Of a stretch of 64,000 nt of DNA, positions 43,861 through 56,189 are shown in pieces. The position numbers and the translations under genes are program-made. The notes beneath the pieces were generated by a model. It had not been told where the DNA came from and did not search any database. It saw nothing but the letters and a program-made list of their open reading frames with translations. Source of the DNA: Tanypteryx hageni. Taxonomy: Eukaryota > Arthropoda > Insecta > Odonata > Petaluridae. The first letter of the stretch is position 1, and each line of letters begins with the position of its first letter. Location of the stretch: assembly GCA_028673005.1 (NCBI GenBank), contig CM054118.1, positions 84,197,855 through 84,261,854 of the forward strand. Reading direction: 5' to 3'.

Positions 43861-44690
43861 CTTCAGGCCTGGTGTACATTGGTATACATTAATTTTGAGC
43901 TTACTTTTCAGATATTCTTTCACATTTTATTTTATAAAAACTCGCTGAGTACATAGTGTGTTCTAAGTTATCTATTACTGTTACTTTTACTGGAATCTAT
44001 TTCCGTCTAGTTGAAGTCAAATTACGATAAATAAAAGATGGCAAGAGCAGCAAAGAAATGCTTCAGGTAGGCCATAGTTCTTTTTATGTTTTTTCGTCGA
44101 AACATCACACTTTGATATTATTACCTTTAACCTTATTTTATAAATAAAATAATTTTGCACCCTTGTACCCTATATTTCAAAATTTCGTTTAAATAAAGAT
44201 TTTTTTAAATTTCCTTTTTTCTACTTCTTTTGAATCCAAATACCGTAATTCCAATGAAAAAAATTCCAAAGTATAAGCCTGGTATGAAGGAGTTAATGTG
44301 GCATTTGCCCATATGTCCTACATACCAAATTTCATAAAAATCCATTCTGTGGAAACCAAGAACAAACATGCGTACGGACGGACGGACAGAGCGGAACAAA
44401 TAGGCTCTCACGTTGGAAACGAAACCCTCCAAAAATGGATTAATAATGCGTACTCAATCAATGGAGGAGAATTTCCGTTATTTAAACAGATGAGTGATTA
44501 TCTGATCATGGTGACATATATCCACATCCGTCTAATTAGACAGGACAACAAATTTTCACTTTTTGTCGATAACATGAACAAAATAAGCTGGTATTTACTA
44601 AATTCAGTATGTTGATAATGAAAATGACAGCCAAAAATTTGTAGCACCCAGAGTTTTTTTGTTATCTCCTCATTTGTATTTTTATTCAAA
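43861..44690. other. AT-rich spacer, nothing recognised
   Basis: Contains ACCAAATTTCATAAAAAT (44323 on) and GTACGGACGGACGGAC (44370 on), similar in style to repeats A and E, but no alignable copy. Confidence 0.4.
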
Positions 44691-44726
44691 ATATATGAAC
44701 TTACATATTACCCATTATGCAGTTTG

Positions 44727-45075
44727 AAGGATTGGCGCTATTTAAATGAGATTAAACCTGGAATCACTATAAAAATATCATAGATTCACACTATGTTTGC
44801 AAATATTAAAGAAACACCAATAAAAAATACACAGATGAAGAAAAATGTGCCGTTTTGGCTCTAAATTCAAATCACAGAAAGTTATTTTTCCTCTTAAAAG
44901 AAGCACATAATTTAAGTGAGAATAAACTTGAAATCCATTAATTAAAAATCATAGTTTCACATTATGGTTGACAAATATATCAAAAGCACTCGGAAAAATA
45001 TAAAATTGAAGAAAGACATGCTATTCTGACTCTAAATTCATTACAGAGAAAGTTATTTTTTCCTCTTATGAACAC
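44727..45075 (+). repeat. Tandem duplication, unit about 172 bp
   Basis: GGCTCTAAATTCAAATCACA and GAAAGTTATTTTTCCTCTTA (44857-44897) recur as GACTCTAAATTCATTACAGA and GAAAGTTATTTTTTCCTCTTA (45030-45070). Upstream parts (TATAAAAATATCATAGATTC vs TTAAAAATCATAGTTTCAC) also pair. Two units only. Confidence 0.7.
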
Positions 45076-45459
45076 TATCATCTTCCCTTTGCAAAAACCA
45101 GCAGTAGTCACCCACCGTGGCAGGATCCCACCTTTCTTGATAGCGATGTTCCATATTACTTATATCATGGTGGGATCTTTCAACTTATCCATCTCTAACA
45201 GCAACCAAGTTTTCCGGGAAGAAGTCCAAATGGGAATGTAAAAAGTTTATTTTGAATGACAGCCGACATCCTAATTTTTTATAGTAAAGCAACAGTTATT
45301 CTACCCATTGTTGATAGTTCACCTCATTTTTATTACCCAGAAATCCGTTAACTTCTGATTTAAAGAATTTTCATGCAGCTAATTCAATGGAGTTTAGTTT
45401 GCATTCGAAACTGTTATAATGCAAAAGCATACTAATATGCAGACCAACAAAGATACCTT

Positions 45460-45990
45460 CTTTGAGTTTTGCGTCACTCAGTTTTGGAAACTTTCCTTAT
45501 AAGTAGGCAAACCATCACTATCTTTGTCCAAAGCTTAGGTGGTGGAAAAGGAGTAGGAAGATCTTCTCTGTGCGACACTGGCTTCATTTCAGACGGGATG
45601 GTTGGATGATCTATTTTATATTTTCTTCTCCTCGATATCCGCTCTGTTTTTGTAAGACAGAAATAGCAGGTGACTGGCTGTTTTACGCCAGATAGTTGGA
45701 ACAGCAAATGTCATGCTCATCGCATTCCTTTCATTCATTCTGTCGGGTTTACGTAGCACGTTATGGAGCACACATGCGGTGCCCAACTAATAACTTGATC
45801 TCCTAAATAACAGCCAAAATACAAATAACCGGCTTTTTTACCGTCTTTGTTATTGATCGACATTGTGATTTTGCTCTTAACTGTCCACACACAACAAAAA
45901 TTGTCTGGCGAATTCACACAGCCGCGATGGTGTCCATCTGCAGAACTCATATTCACAGAAAAACAACGTGACTGATGCATAAAATGCACG
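45460..45990 (-). pseudogene. Remnant of a multi-copy arthropod cysteine-motif gene family
   Basis: On the minus strand two pieces in different frames make up one family pattern. First (45989-45735): CVNSPDNFCCVW, then AGYLYFGCYLGDQVISWAPH and VCSITC. Second (45707-45474): PVTCYFCLTKTERISRRRKY, then IDHPTIPSEMKPVSHREDLP and TPFPPP. I recall the pattern NSPDxFCYVC..., YFGxxLGDQDKxWAPHxxCxxC, CYFC, YPxxPSAxRPVPH, PVP from uncharacterised arthropod proteins present in many copies and probably mobile-element associated. Here the CYVC Cys is lost (CCVW), a frame break lies at about 45720, and the middle (KSLxFGIPMVWRExxNH-like) is shortened. Function is unknown. Confidence 0.55.
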
Positions 45991-45999
45991 TGTTTGTTA

Positions 46000-46980
46000 C
46001 AATATCACACTCCAACTTCCCCTCAATCCTTCACTTCTGCCAACACTCACATTATACCCACCAGTTCTGCCAACATTTACTAAGAGATGCTTATTTTTAC
46101 AAAAATTTAAGACATTACCGTTTTTTTCTTAACGGTGACGTGATGCAAAATTTTTAAGTCCAGATCTGTAATGACCATGTCAGAATTAATGTAAAAAATT
46201 AGCTTTCATTCATGTTACTAATACCTTGTCGACAAGTGTTATTACTCAAATTCATAAAATGGCAGAATGATGCTAAGGATGAAACTCTTACTGATATAAG
46301 TATATCTTAAAGCTGTGATTAGAAAAATGGGATAGATTTAGAGAGATTGACAGGTTTTGGGGAAAGGGTAGGGAATAGAGCGGTGGGCGGGGGTGAGAGG
46401 GAGAGGTCGAATTAGTCGAGCCCTCATCCGATGCCCCGAGTGTAGCTGACAGGATGGAAGGGACCCGGAGACCGTCAGAGCAATTATTACTGGGACCTCG
46501 ACTCTCATATTTTGGCGTCTTAATTGCAGGGCCTTCCGCTGACGACAACGGAGCGTCACCGCGATACGACAACGCCGCCTTTACCTCTCTTCCCCTCCAT
46601 CTCATCACCGCTCCTCCTAACTTGCTATTCCCCTCCGCCATCCATCTCACATATACTCCATAGTTGGCAATTTAGCGATTTTCGCCGAACCTAGCAACAA
46701 ATTTAGCTATTTCTGTATTATTATACAAAAACATGCAATAGGTATTCAGCACAAGTCAAACGAATTACTTTTATGGTCGGTTTATTAAAATAGTATATAC
46801 AAGTTTTTTATTAATCTTGAAATAATTTTCAGTTATCTTCCTAGATAAGTATATTTTAAAAATATATTTCAGAATAAATTTAAAAGATCACATTGTAGTT
46901 TACGTTAAAGAATACTTTCAAAATAACGCAGGTAAAATGAGAGAAACATTGATTTCCATTAAGAAGAAGTCCAAACGAGT
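46000..46980. other. Spacer, nothing recognised
   Basis: A CpG-richer piece with G+A/C+T segments at 46340-46640 carries overlapping frames without domains. The rest is AT-rich. Confidence 0.4.
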
Positions 46981-48740
46981 ACTAATGCAGGCTGGTTTCC
47001 CGAATTTGACCTCCCAAATAGATTACTTATATTGACAGGAAATATTTTCAGTGTTTTAGTCATTCCAAGGAATTCTCATAAATTCATAGTTTATCAATGA
47101 TAGAGAAAAATTGAAATACAAATTAATAGAACATTATTAGGTTTAAAAATACTAAAAGTAATGTCAAAATTTATGTCTGACATATTTTACACGTATCTTT
47201 AGAATAAACGAATTCAATAAAAGTTACTGTTTATACGCTATATTATATGGATCAACTGCCCATTGCTGAAGGGTAGTCGAGTGGAAAAGAAAACAAGTGA
47301 AGATATATAAAAATGAATTTTTATAACCAACTTTTATAAAGGTTTATATACTTTAATATGAATAAACTCTCTAATATAATTATGAAAACCCTTCTGCTTG
47401 CATGGTCGTAAAAAGTTGCAAAAGCGTCTACCAGCTGGTGAGTTATGTGGGGGTCTCTATATTGAACCTTTAAACATTTTACAGTTGGGAGAATGGTAGA
47501 CAAGTAGAGAACTCTATGGCAAACCTAAGAATGTTTGGAATATAAGTAGTAAGAAGTGTGATAGTATCTTTTGTTTCATTAATATCCATTCATATTGCTT
47601 AAAATCAACGAAAATATACTGCTAGTTCAGAGTAATTCAGATTTAGATACTAGTAGGAGCGAAACTGCTGATCACCATCGAGGTTTTCAATGGCATTTTG
47701 ATAGAGAAAACAGTTTTAGAATAATCTTAAATGAATAAAGATAAAAAGATTTAAGATAAATAATAACTTACTTACTTACTCAATCATGTAATGCTGAAGA
47801 CAGTAATTCAGATTAATAATGGAAATTTTATAATTGTTACTTGGTTTGTGTGTTGATATATAACAATAATTTTAATTGGAATATAATTTGATTAATCAAG
47901 AACTATCATTATGAGTTGTAGTTGTAAAACATAAAACATCATTTTGACAAAAATAAACCAATAATACCATCAAACACAAGTTATTTTGTAAAAATTACGC
48001 CGTGGACAAAGTGCGCTGCGCGCCCGGTCGTATAACAAACGAGCGCAACCGCTCGAGGGTTAAGACAATACCCAATACGCTAATATTATGGAAAACTTTT
48101 GTTATCACATACACACATAGACATCATCGATAAAATGGTCAAAACGTGAATACCCGTTGAAATCTCGAAGTCGATTTTTTTCATGAAAACAATAATTTCC
48201 CCTATACTACGTATGGAGAAAGTTAGGAGCGAAGTTAATATAAAACTTGGTAATAACCCATTTGTTCACTCGTCTATGCTTAAGCCGAGTTCGGTAATAA
48301 TCGTCTCCATGGCAACGATCCGATAAAATGCGATTTAAAACGCAACAACGCTATGCTTTAGTAGAAATTCAAGAAAATACGATCAATTATCAAAATTAGA
48401 ATCTACATTTTTTTCCTTAGAACAGTACAAACCTCACTCCGATGTCAGAATTTTAAGATATTTTAAAGTATTAAAGAAAACATCCCTGCACGATGGTTTT
48501 GAGACTTCCTATGTTAAAATATTGGAATCGAACCCAGGACTTCAATAATCGCAAAATAAATTATAGCTCGTAGGTGGACCCTGGCAGCACGAGCCTTATA
48601 CCAAGTTTCATGAAAGTTGTTAGTAGGGGGCACACATCCTGCGAGATATAGCAGGTGTGCAGAAAGCACGAAGTCTAGTACATACACACACACAGACAGG
48701 ACCATTTTATACTGTGTCCTTTGGAAACCGGCCTAAAAAT
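46981..48740 (-). repeat. Dispersed repeat A, copy 2 (long form)
   Basis: Reverse complement of the family at 2135-2966. The matching parts are 48740-48240 and 47300-46981. The roughly 930 bp between them (47300-48240) is absent from copy 1, and a piece of it (48156-48233) has a relative at 5926-6006. The ends carry GGCCGGTTTCC and GGAAACCAGCC in inverted orientation. The tRNA-like box GGTTCGATTCC is at 48533-48523. Confidence 0.8.
48000..48062. other. GC-rich block ending in GGGTTAA, possible piggyBac-type terminus
   Basis: CGTGGACAAAGTGCGCTGCG, then CGCCCGGTCG...CGAGCGCAACCGCTCGAGGG TTAA, stands out in AT-rich DNA. The CCC(T)n/TTAA edge and CG-rich subterminal region resemble piggyBac-type ends. 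No opposite end was identified. Confidence 0.3.
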
Positions 48741-48784
48741 GAAAGAAGGTATTTATTGCTTTACATATCCTGCCCTCCCACATT

Positions 48785-49075
48785 TACCACAGAGAGACAC
48801 TCCTCTCTCCACCTCCCGTCACTCCACCTCCCTTCCCTCCATCTCCCCTCCCTCCACTTCCCATCCCTCTACCTCCCCTCTCTCCAACTCTCCTCCCTCC
48901 ATCACCCATCCATCCACCTCCCCTCCCTCCTCCCCTCCATCCGCCTCCCCTCCATCCAACTCCTCTCCATCCACCTCCCCTCCATCCACCTCCCATCCAT
49001 CCACCTCTCCTCCATCCACCTCCCCTCCATCCACCTCCCTTGTCTCCACCTCCCCTCCCTCCACCTCCTCTAACA
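48785..49075 (+). repeat. Pyrimidine minisatellite, (CCACCTCCCCTC)-type
   Basis: Units of about 12 bp (TCCACCTCCCCT, CATCCACCTCCC) repeat over 290 bp. The Ser/Pro/Thr repeat frame on + and the Gly-rich frame on the minus strand follow from the unit length being divisible by three. Confidence 0.9.
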
Positions 49076-49720
49076 CGCATAGAGCACGCGCGTCGTCTCG
49101 ATAAGTTTCAATTCCACGCAACAAAATTGCATATTGCAGCTTTGCTCCTCTGGAGAAACCGTGAGTTTCTCTATGAAATTTCTAATTTTCCTTCTTTTTG
49201 TATGGAACATTATGTATTAAATTATTTTTTACCTATTATCTAAAGTCATAAATAATACGTAAAGAAAAACAATACAGTAGTCCCTCGCCAAAACTGAAAA
49301 TAGCATGCCCTGCTTTAAAAAAATATGATTATTACATAAAAATAGAAAAAAATATGTTCGAAGTAACTACATACAAATGAATGCTGGAGATCTTTAATGT
49401 AATAGCAGAGCAGCTCCTCCTGACGATCCCCGCCTGGCCTTACGCTTCAAAATCCTTGAACTTCCATCTCCCGACTAATTCGAGGTCTCAACCGGACTTA
49501 AAATTCCTCTTTCTTATGTTTCTCCTCCTGGTAAAAGTCAGTTATTATGTAGTAGATTTTTCACAGACAAATTTTGATATTAGTAAAACTATACAAATTC
49601 AAGGCAATGCGACAACCGTGTATACTCAAGACTACACGCCGCGGTTTTCAAAACCGGGTACATCATTTCAACCGCGCATACTCAAAACTGCGGGTGATTA
49701 ATTTTCGGATTAATATTCGC
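49076..49720. other. Spacer, nothing certain
   Basis: CAGTAGTCCCTCGCCAAAAC at 49274-49293 resembles a Tigger-type end, but no partner end was found. At 49612-49690 an imperfect 60-bp duplication (CAACCGTGTATACTCAAGAC vs CAACCGCGCATACTCAAAAC) precedes the 41-bp minisatellite. Confidence 0.35.
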
Positions 49721-49730
49721 GTATTCCTGA

Positions 49731-50030
49731 AATTCACGGCTACGCCGACCAATGGACACGGTCATTACCGTTTTCCCGCCTTCGCTGAACAACAAAAGCG
49801 ATATTTTCCGCAATTTTCGGCTACGCCGACCAACAGAAGAGCCTACGCCGACCCACGGGCGTCCAATTTTCGGCTAATTTGACCAATACACGCGCTTATT
49901 TAAGCAATTCTCGGCTCATCCGATCAGCAGACGCGCATGTATCATGTATCCTAGGAACACGAGGCTAAGAGACGCGCTTATTACTGCAATTCTCGGCTAC
50001 GCCGAACATCAAACACACTTGTTTAAACAA
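49731..50030 (+). repeat. 41-bp CpG-rich minisatellite
   Basis: Units of about 41 bp with a consensus beginning CTCGGCTACGCCGACCAACA, then GACGCGCTTATTT and AAGCAATT. CGGC phase marks lie at about 49737, 49818, 49871, 49912 and 49994; the spacings are close to multiples of 41 bp, with one 12-bp insertion. Seven degenerate units can be traced. Each holds the near-palindrome CGGCTACGCCG. Coding was not recognised. Confidence 0.75.
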
Positions 50031-50308
50031 TAGAGCGGTAAAAGTGTAATAACACCAATAAGAGAGAAAATTCTACCTGATTCGTTGATAGGAAGATGTA
50101 GAAATCCTCGGTAAAAGAGAGACTAATAAGGAATAAATCCGATCAAGATTTGTTCTCATGGCGCTGCGTCTCACACTAAGTGCCGTCGTGCAGAATGATC
50201 AAATCATGAACGCAAATTTTCGCAACCAATGACCTTTATAGTGAGATAAAACTGGCCACCCGTTCCACTGACAATGAGCTAGGATAAAGTGACGATTTTT
50301 CACTCTTA

Positions 50309-50465
50309 TACCGAATTGGCCCGAATATAAGGCGAGTTTTTTTACCTAAAACTTGAGCCGAATAATTCATACTCGTTTTATAATCGCGGACTAAGATCTC
50401 TTGAATATTCCTAGACTTGAGTTTTCAAAAACAGGGGGTCGCCTTATATTCGGGCCAATGCGGTA
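50309..50465. mobile_element. 157-bp TIR MITE
   Basis: The left end TACCGAATTGGCCCGAATAT continues AAGGCGA; the right end is its near-exact inverse (TCGCCTTATATTCGGGCCAATGCGGTA). The inverted repeats are about 27 bp with one or two mismatches. ACCGNATT...CGAATATAAGGCG-type ends are widespread in animal genomes. The class is uncertain; the terminal TA may be target sequence. Confidence 0.8.
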
Positions 50466-50639
50466 TTTCATTTATTGAAAGGTTTTATTCATTATCTTCC
50501 TCTAGCAACGTTCGAATTCTTAACGTATATTACGCGATAGGTGGAGAAGTGACAATTTCCTTACATTCATCCTCTCTAGTACTTGTCTTCTGGGATTAAT
50601 AAACATTCTTTGTTCTTTTTTTCAAATAGGTACTCTGTC

Positions 50640-51290
50640 CATGCAGCCTGTTTCATCGATATAATAGGGATTTACCCGAGTCCAAGCCACTTGGAGTGGT
50701 AGGAATAAAGTGTTGGATGGGTGAGCGGGTGGGGAGATGAAAGCGTTTCAACGGGATGGAGACGGGGGCGTAGAGGAGGAAGGCAGGAGCTTTAGGTAGG
50801 ATGGAAAGTGTAAGCAAGGGATTGTGGCAGAGAAGAGAGAGAAAGAGTGGAGGAAAAAAGGTCCAAATGGTTGAGAAGAGTGGGCCTTTCGAGAGTCTTG
50901 CACAAATATTTGCTCTTCCCGGTCTGAGATGGAGGGCAGTGTTTCCAAGTTTCGCGTACCACAGGTCCACCGAGCGGTGCCCTAGGTCTCGACCTCATAG
51001 GACTCCTTGCGCTCCCCTTTCCCTTCTCTCCTCCCTCCCCGCCTATCCACCCCTCCACTCTAAAATATTCCGCCTTTTCCTTCTCCTACCCGCTCTCCCT
51101 TTCAAGAAACGCAGTCTCCGAAGCAGTACCCATTCCTCCCACGCCCACTATCTTACACCTGCAAAATTCCAAGATACTGCGTCGCCAGTTTCTCCTTCTC
51201 TCCTGCTCCTCTGCCCCTTTGAAAACTTTCTCTCCCTCACCTTCCCCACTATATCTCTTCCTACTGCGCTTCCTGTATAATCAGTGTGTG
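50640..51290. repeat. Mixed purine then pyrimidine low-complexity region
   Basis: A G+A-rich part (50710-50890) on the + strand is followed by a C+T-rich part (51010-51280). Open frames across it are unassignable and partly low-complexity. Confidence 0.5.
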
Positions 51291-53235
51291 TGTCAAAGGA
51301 AGCTGCCATGATTACTGAGCCTTACGACCTGAAATATGAGACCCTGACAGAAAGGGAGAAAGGCCTCCTTTTGTACTTAGTTTTCCCAGGAACACAGGAT
51401 CCGTCGTAAAACATTTTGAAAAAAAACAGCAACTAAGCATTCGCCAAGGAGATGCCCCTTTTGTTCTTATTTTACAAGTGTAGAAATGGAATAGTCGAGT
51501 ATCGTGAGTTTTGTTTTGCAATGCGCAGCAATTCCCGCAGAATAATATCAGCGTATTGAAGAATGGCGGAAGCATCGAATCGGTTCGACAAAAACATCAG
51601 TAATGAATTTATGACTAGTATTACTGCTTACGGAACGATGAAACCGTCTCGTTTTACCCTCAGGAGAATAAAGCTTCTTATTGAAAAGGATCCAGACGTG
51701 GAGCGGTTGCCAGGGATTGGAATATGATCGAAATGTTCCGAGAAAGTTTGAAGGAGTTTGGATAAAGTCTGCCGAGCGTGGAGTTGAAAGATGTTTGGAT
51801 CAAATTTGACGAAACTGAATAATTTTAGGACGATGGGACGTTCTTGTGAAGTTGGAAACGGTAAAGGACAGTTTCCGCGGAATGAAACATTGAAAGACGC
51901 ATAAGTATTCGGAATAACCAAGATAAAATTTGAAAAGAAATAGGAAAGTTTTACACTGAAAAGTTGTATCTGAACTAAAATAAAAATTCGTAAATCAAAC
52001 TTAAGAAATTTAGAGAAAGTTGAGAGAAAGTAGGATGAAGTAAGGATTTGTATATTGTTAAGTATTGAAATGAGATTCCGAAAATAAAATGAATTTTTGT
52101 GAAAGAATTTTCATCGCTAAAATCGAAGAATGGCAAGAAAAGGATTGCAAAAACAGCTCAAAATTAGTTTCCATTAAGAATCAATAGGAATCTCTGTTGA
52201 TGGAGGATATCGAGTTCCGCTGGGCCTTCTGGAGCATGGTATCCGTATGGTGCAAGGCGGAAACCATGTTCCAAGAGACGCAGTGAAACTTGATAAGCTC
52301 CATCACAGCTAAAAAAATGCTACGAAAACCTTCTAAAAGAATCAATACGAATACGTATGATTTGAGTGGAAATCAATATTGATGAGATTAAGTAAAAAAT
52401 AAAAACAGGAAATGTAAATTCTGCTCCAGAGGAATGAGTGAATAAAATGAATTCTGGACTCCGTGAATCATTTTTTCGGTAATTATTTCATTAAGAGGGG
52501 TTTTATTAATCTCTCAAGTGACAAATATGAGAATTTAAAGTTTTAATAAATAGGTTCATGGTATGTTTCACATTAAAAAGACTTTAAAATATTCCCAGTA
52601 TTATGTTATCAAACAAAATGGAAGATTTTTCGTGAGGAACGCTGGGAAAAACTGAAAATGGTTTTTAACACTTTTGTGAAATAAACACAAGAGAGAGAAA
52701 GTGGAGGCATTAGAGGAAGTAACCCGAAAAATCTTTTAGAAAACTGATTAAATCAAAATGAGGAATTCTGAATACATCGCTGTTTAAAGTGTAATTGAAG
52801 ACTTACAGTGACATTTTGTACTTTGTATTTGACAACTTAATTGAAATCTGTGGTTAAATCAGTAATAAATACTTAATTTTAATAATTACAACTAGTTAAA
52901 AATGTTACCGGTTGGATTAACCTCACACCCTTTCTTCGTGCGATGATCACATTTAGTCAAACCAAAGACCATTAAGAGCATACCCTTTAAAAATCCTTCC
53001 TGCGGTCATTGATTCAGAGAATGAGCTTTAAAAATCGATCCTTTCCGTTTTTCAATCAAGTTGACACTGCTGATCGACATTTCTCGGAATTACAGTAAAA
53101 ATAAAGTCGCGTGAACTGCATTTCTTCTCGGTGGCGAATATCGAACGTACGACGTTTGAATGATTTGATAATCATCTCCTCTTCCACAATGCTTGACCTC
53201 TTACGGATTAATGAGGTCAATAACCTAGTAGAGAG
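51291..53235. other. AT-rich spacer, nothing recognised
   Basis: Nearly 2 kb of AT-rich sequence. Frames at 51312-51575 and 51628-51921 (minus) have no known domain. No repeat copy was recognised. Confidence 0.4.
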
Positions 53236-53600
53236 TAGAAGATGAGGGGACACGTAACGACGATCTATACATTCTTCTCGTTAAATAAATTGAAATCGCA
53301 GGGACTCGTAAAAAAAGTTACGAATTCGAACGTGAGATTGAACGCGAAAAAGATATACAAATGGAGGGACATGGAGGTCTGGTCTCGAACGGTTAATACC
53401 TTAAGAGGGCCCAGCGGAGCGCATAACGACCCCGTTGACATCCGCAGCTGGCGAGCGCGAGAAAAAAGTTTCGGGAGATTAATAATCCTCCTCTGATTAA
53501 ATATTAGGTCAATTAGCGGCGATCCGTGTGTTCCGATTGAATGGGAAGGTGCTACCGTGATATCGTTTTTATGGTTCCGAGAGCGGAGAGAGAAATATAA
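53236..53600. other. GC-balanced patch, nothing assigned
   Basis: An 84-codon + strand frame at 53242-53496 is moderately CpG-rich and not low-complexity, but no domain is recognisable. It could be conserved non-coding DNA or an exon piece. Confidence 0.35.
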
Positions 53601-53601
53601 A

Positions 53602-53625
53602 CATATATATATATATATATATATA
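53602..53625. repeat. Short (TA)n microsatellite
   Basis: About 24 bp of TA. Confidence 0.9.
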
Positions 53626-56180
53626 GAAAATGAATTATACTGAAAAATATCTTCATTTTATGAAACCGCATCTTAAAAAGAAAATTATACTGTTCGCATA
53701 AAAGTCACTTTCATAACAATTGGTCTACATCTTACGTAAGGCGGTTTTATGGATATCACCAGTAATACAACAACGACAATGTAATTACTCCTTAAAATAA
53801 GTCGAGACTGCACGCTCTCACGAAAGATTCAATCAAGTTATATCATAAAGATTCACGTGCATTACTCTAAGTTTCTTGCAACTATAATTTTGTTAAGGTT
53901 TTCACATTAGTGTTAAAAAGAAATTATAAGTAAAATATAACTGAGTTTTGCAATTGAAATAAGTGGGTGAGTTAATACCGTAAATATATGCACTGAGGAG
54001 CAGAAAGTACTTCAATTTAATTTATTTGTTTGTTATTTCGTCTCCTATCCAAATCAGCGTCCTTCGGAGATTACCAATATTAAGCAAAGTTTTTTAAAAT
54101 GAAATATTAAAGATTTTTATAATAGTAACATTTATGCAATAAATAGGACAACATCATCATATTTGAATTTTTTCGGTTTTACGAGATACCCTTCTGCGAT
54201 ATATGCCAACTGATTCGAATTGTGGGCCATTTGTTACATTTCGAAAATTTATTATAAGAAAAACAGTCGATCACGAAATGTTTTCATTTGGAATTTTTAG
54301 CTCCCGAATGAAACTGCAGACCTCTGCACGAATAGCTGATATAAAAACAGTAGAACCAACAGAAAATAATGTTGCGTTAAGTGACGCTTTGGACAACATT
54401 TCCTGTTGTTTTAAAGAAATTCTTGAATTCGAGTAAACCCTAAAACAATCTTAGGCCCCTTGCATTCCTGAGGAATTATTTCATCCGTAATCCTTATTTT
54501 ATACTCGCACCGTATGGCGGTTGGAAATGACGCGCGCACACACACACACATTAAGCGTCGGAAGCAGTTTCATTCTCCGTGGTTCGTAAAACTCAGATTT
54601 ATCGCCCATTGCGAGGGAAAGACACTTCCCGCCATTTACGAGAGAGAGAGAGGGAGAAAGAGAGAGGAGAATATAAAAAGAGAATGTAAAAACTCCGAGG
54701 CTCCCTGAAAACTCTCTGTATTAATGCGGGCATTTTCTGAGGCGGCCTCTCTCCTTCACCTCTTTCTTCTTCCTCTCTCTTTCCTTCGTCCTCTCTCTTT
54801 CTCTATTAAAGGAGAAAACCTCGTGAGCTTTGAAAAAACTCTCCCGTATCCCATGTTTGTGTTCTCATTATCGCCGCCATCATCTCCTGCGATGTAAAGG
54901 CTCGTTGGATCACTGCTATTCCTTTCGACACCTTGTTGCCTCGGTCGTTAAAAAGCTCCATCTCCTCCAGAATATCTTCTTCCTTGTTATTTTATAAAAT
55001 TTTTGCTCGGATTATATATTCAATACGTTAATAGCAGTTTGAAGTTATCGCAAAAATCCGATCCATTTCCTCTCATATATTTTATATATTATTAATAAAA
55101 GCAATATTATAATAGCGAAACAAGTTTAACTAAATTAATTTTCGTCACAGTGCCCATTTAGAGAAGCTTTTCATGAATGAAACGTTTTGAAGGCATTTTT
55201 TCTATAATAAGTTCAATATCACAAATTTTGGATGACAGAAAATTTTGCGAAAGTATGTCAAGCGTTCGGTTAAAAGAAATAAATAGAAATAGACGCGATT
55301 CGTTCATTTCTTGATTAGAGCGTAAATGCCTAATGGTAACAATAGAGAAAGGATTAATTCGGCGCCATCCTTTCAAGGCTAATCATCTAAGAGTTAGCGA
55401 TTCCCGGCATCACATGTTTAAGCATCAAAAGCAGTCGACATAATCCACTCGTGGCGAAATGACGCCAAGTAATACTTGCAGGGAATGAGAGGCAGACACC
55501 CGAGGACAACTGTTTCGCTAATCTCCCAAAGAGGTCCCATGGACCTTGAATCGTTTGCCGTAATAATTGTCTCTCCGTAACGCTATAAAAACTTTTGAGA
55601 AAATCCAAGAAAGATGCCATGCAATAACGCGATACGCTTAAATGGAGGTGTTTAACAACGTGTTTTATTTTAGTGGAATAGAAGAATCCTAAGTAGGTGG
55701 AAAATTAAACAGGCGATAGTATTTTTCATCGTTTATGTAAGTAGTGGGTTCTTAAGTAGTAAAAACGTATTACGATTGATTCATCGAAATTTGATTATAC
55801 TGAATCAAGCTGTTCCAATCAATTTCGAGCAAATATTTTCGGCAGATTCTATACGGAATACATTATCGAAGGTCAAAAAGTCGTCACGAGAGCATCGAGA
55901 AAGACTTCTCTATTTTTGTTCCGAATAATATCACAGATGGTCTCGTGTACATAAATTATCCACCCATATTTTTCAACACAGAACTATTACAAATTTCTCA
56001 AGTTTTTATTATTATTTTTATTTATTTTACAAGTTTCTCGAAAGGTTTTGCGATAGATACCTCTCATTTAAGCATACTTATATATTTCGGTCAACCTATT
56101 ATATTGATATAAGCGTTTCGTTTCCGGCAAAGCGGTTGTCATTCGAACTGCCTCGAACCACGCCATCGCAAGTTTTTCAA
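53626..56180. other. AT-rich spacer with small simple repeats
   Basis: Contains short (CA)n at 54538-54551, (GA)n at 54640-54670 and a C+T stretch at 54745-54800. Frames at 54203-54436 and 55387-55620 carry no recognised domain. Confidence 0.4.
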
Positions 56181-56189
56181 TTTTTGAGA

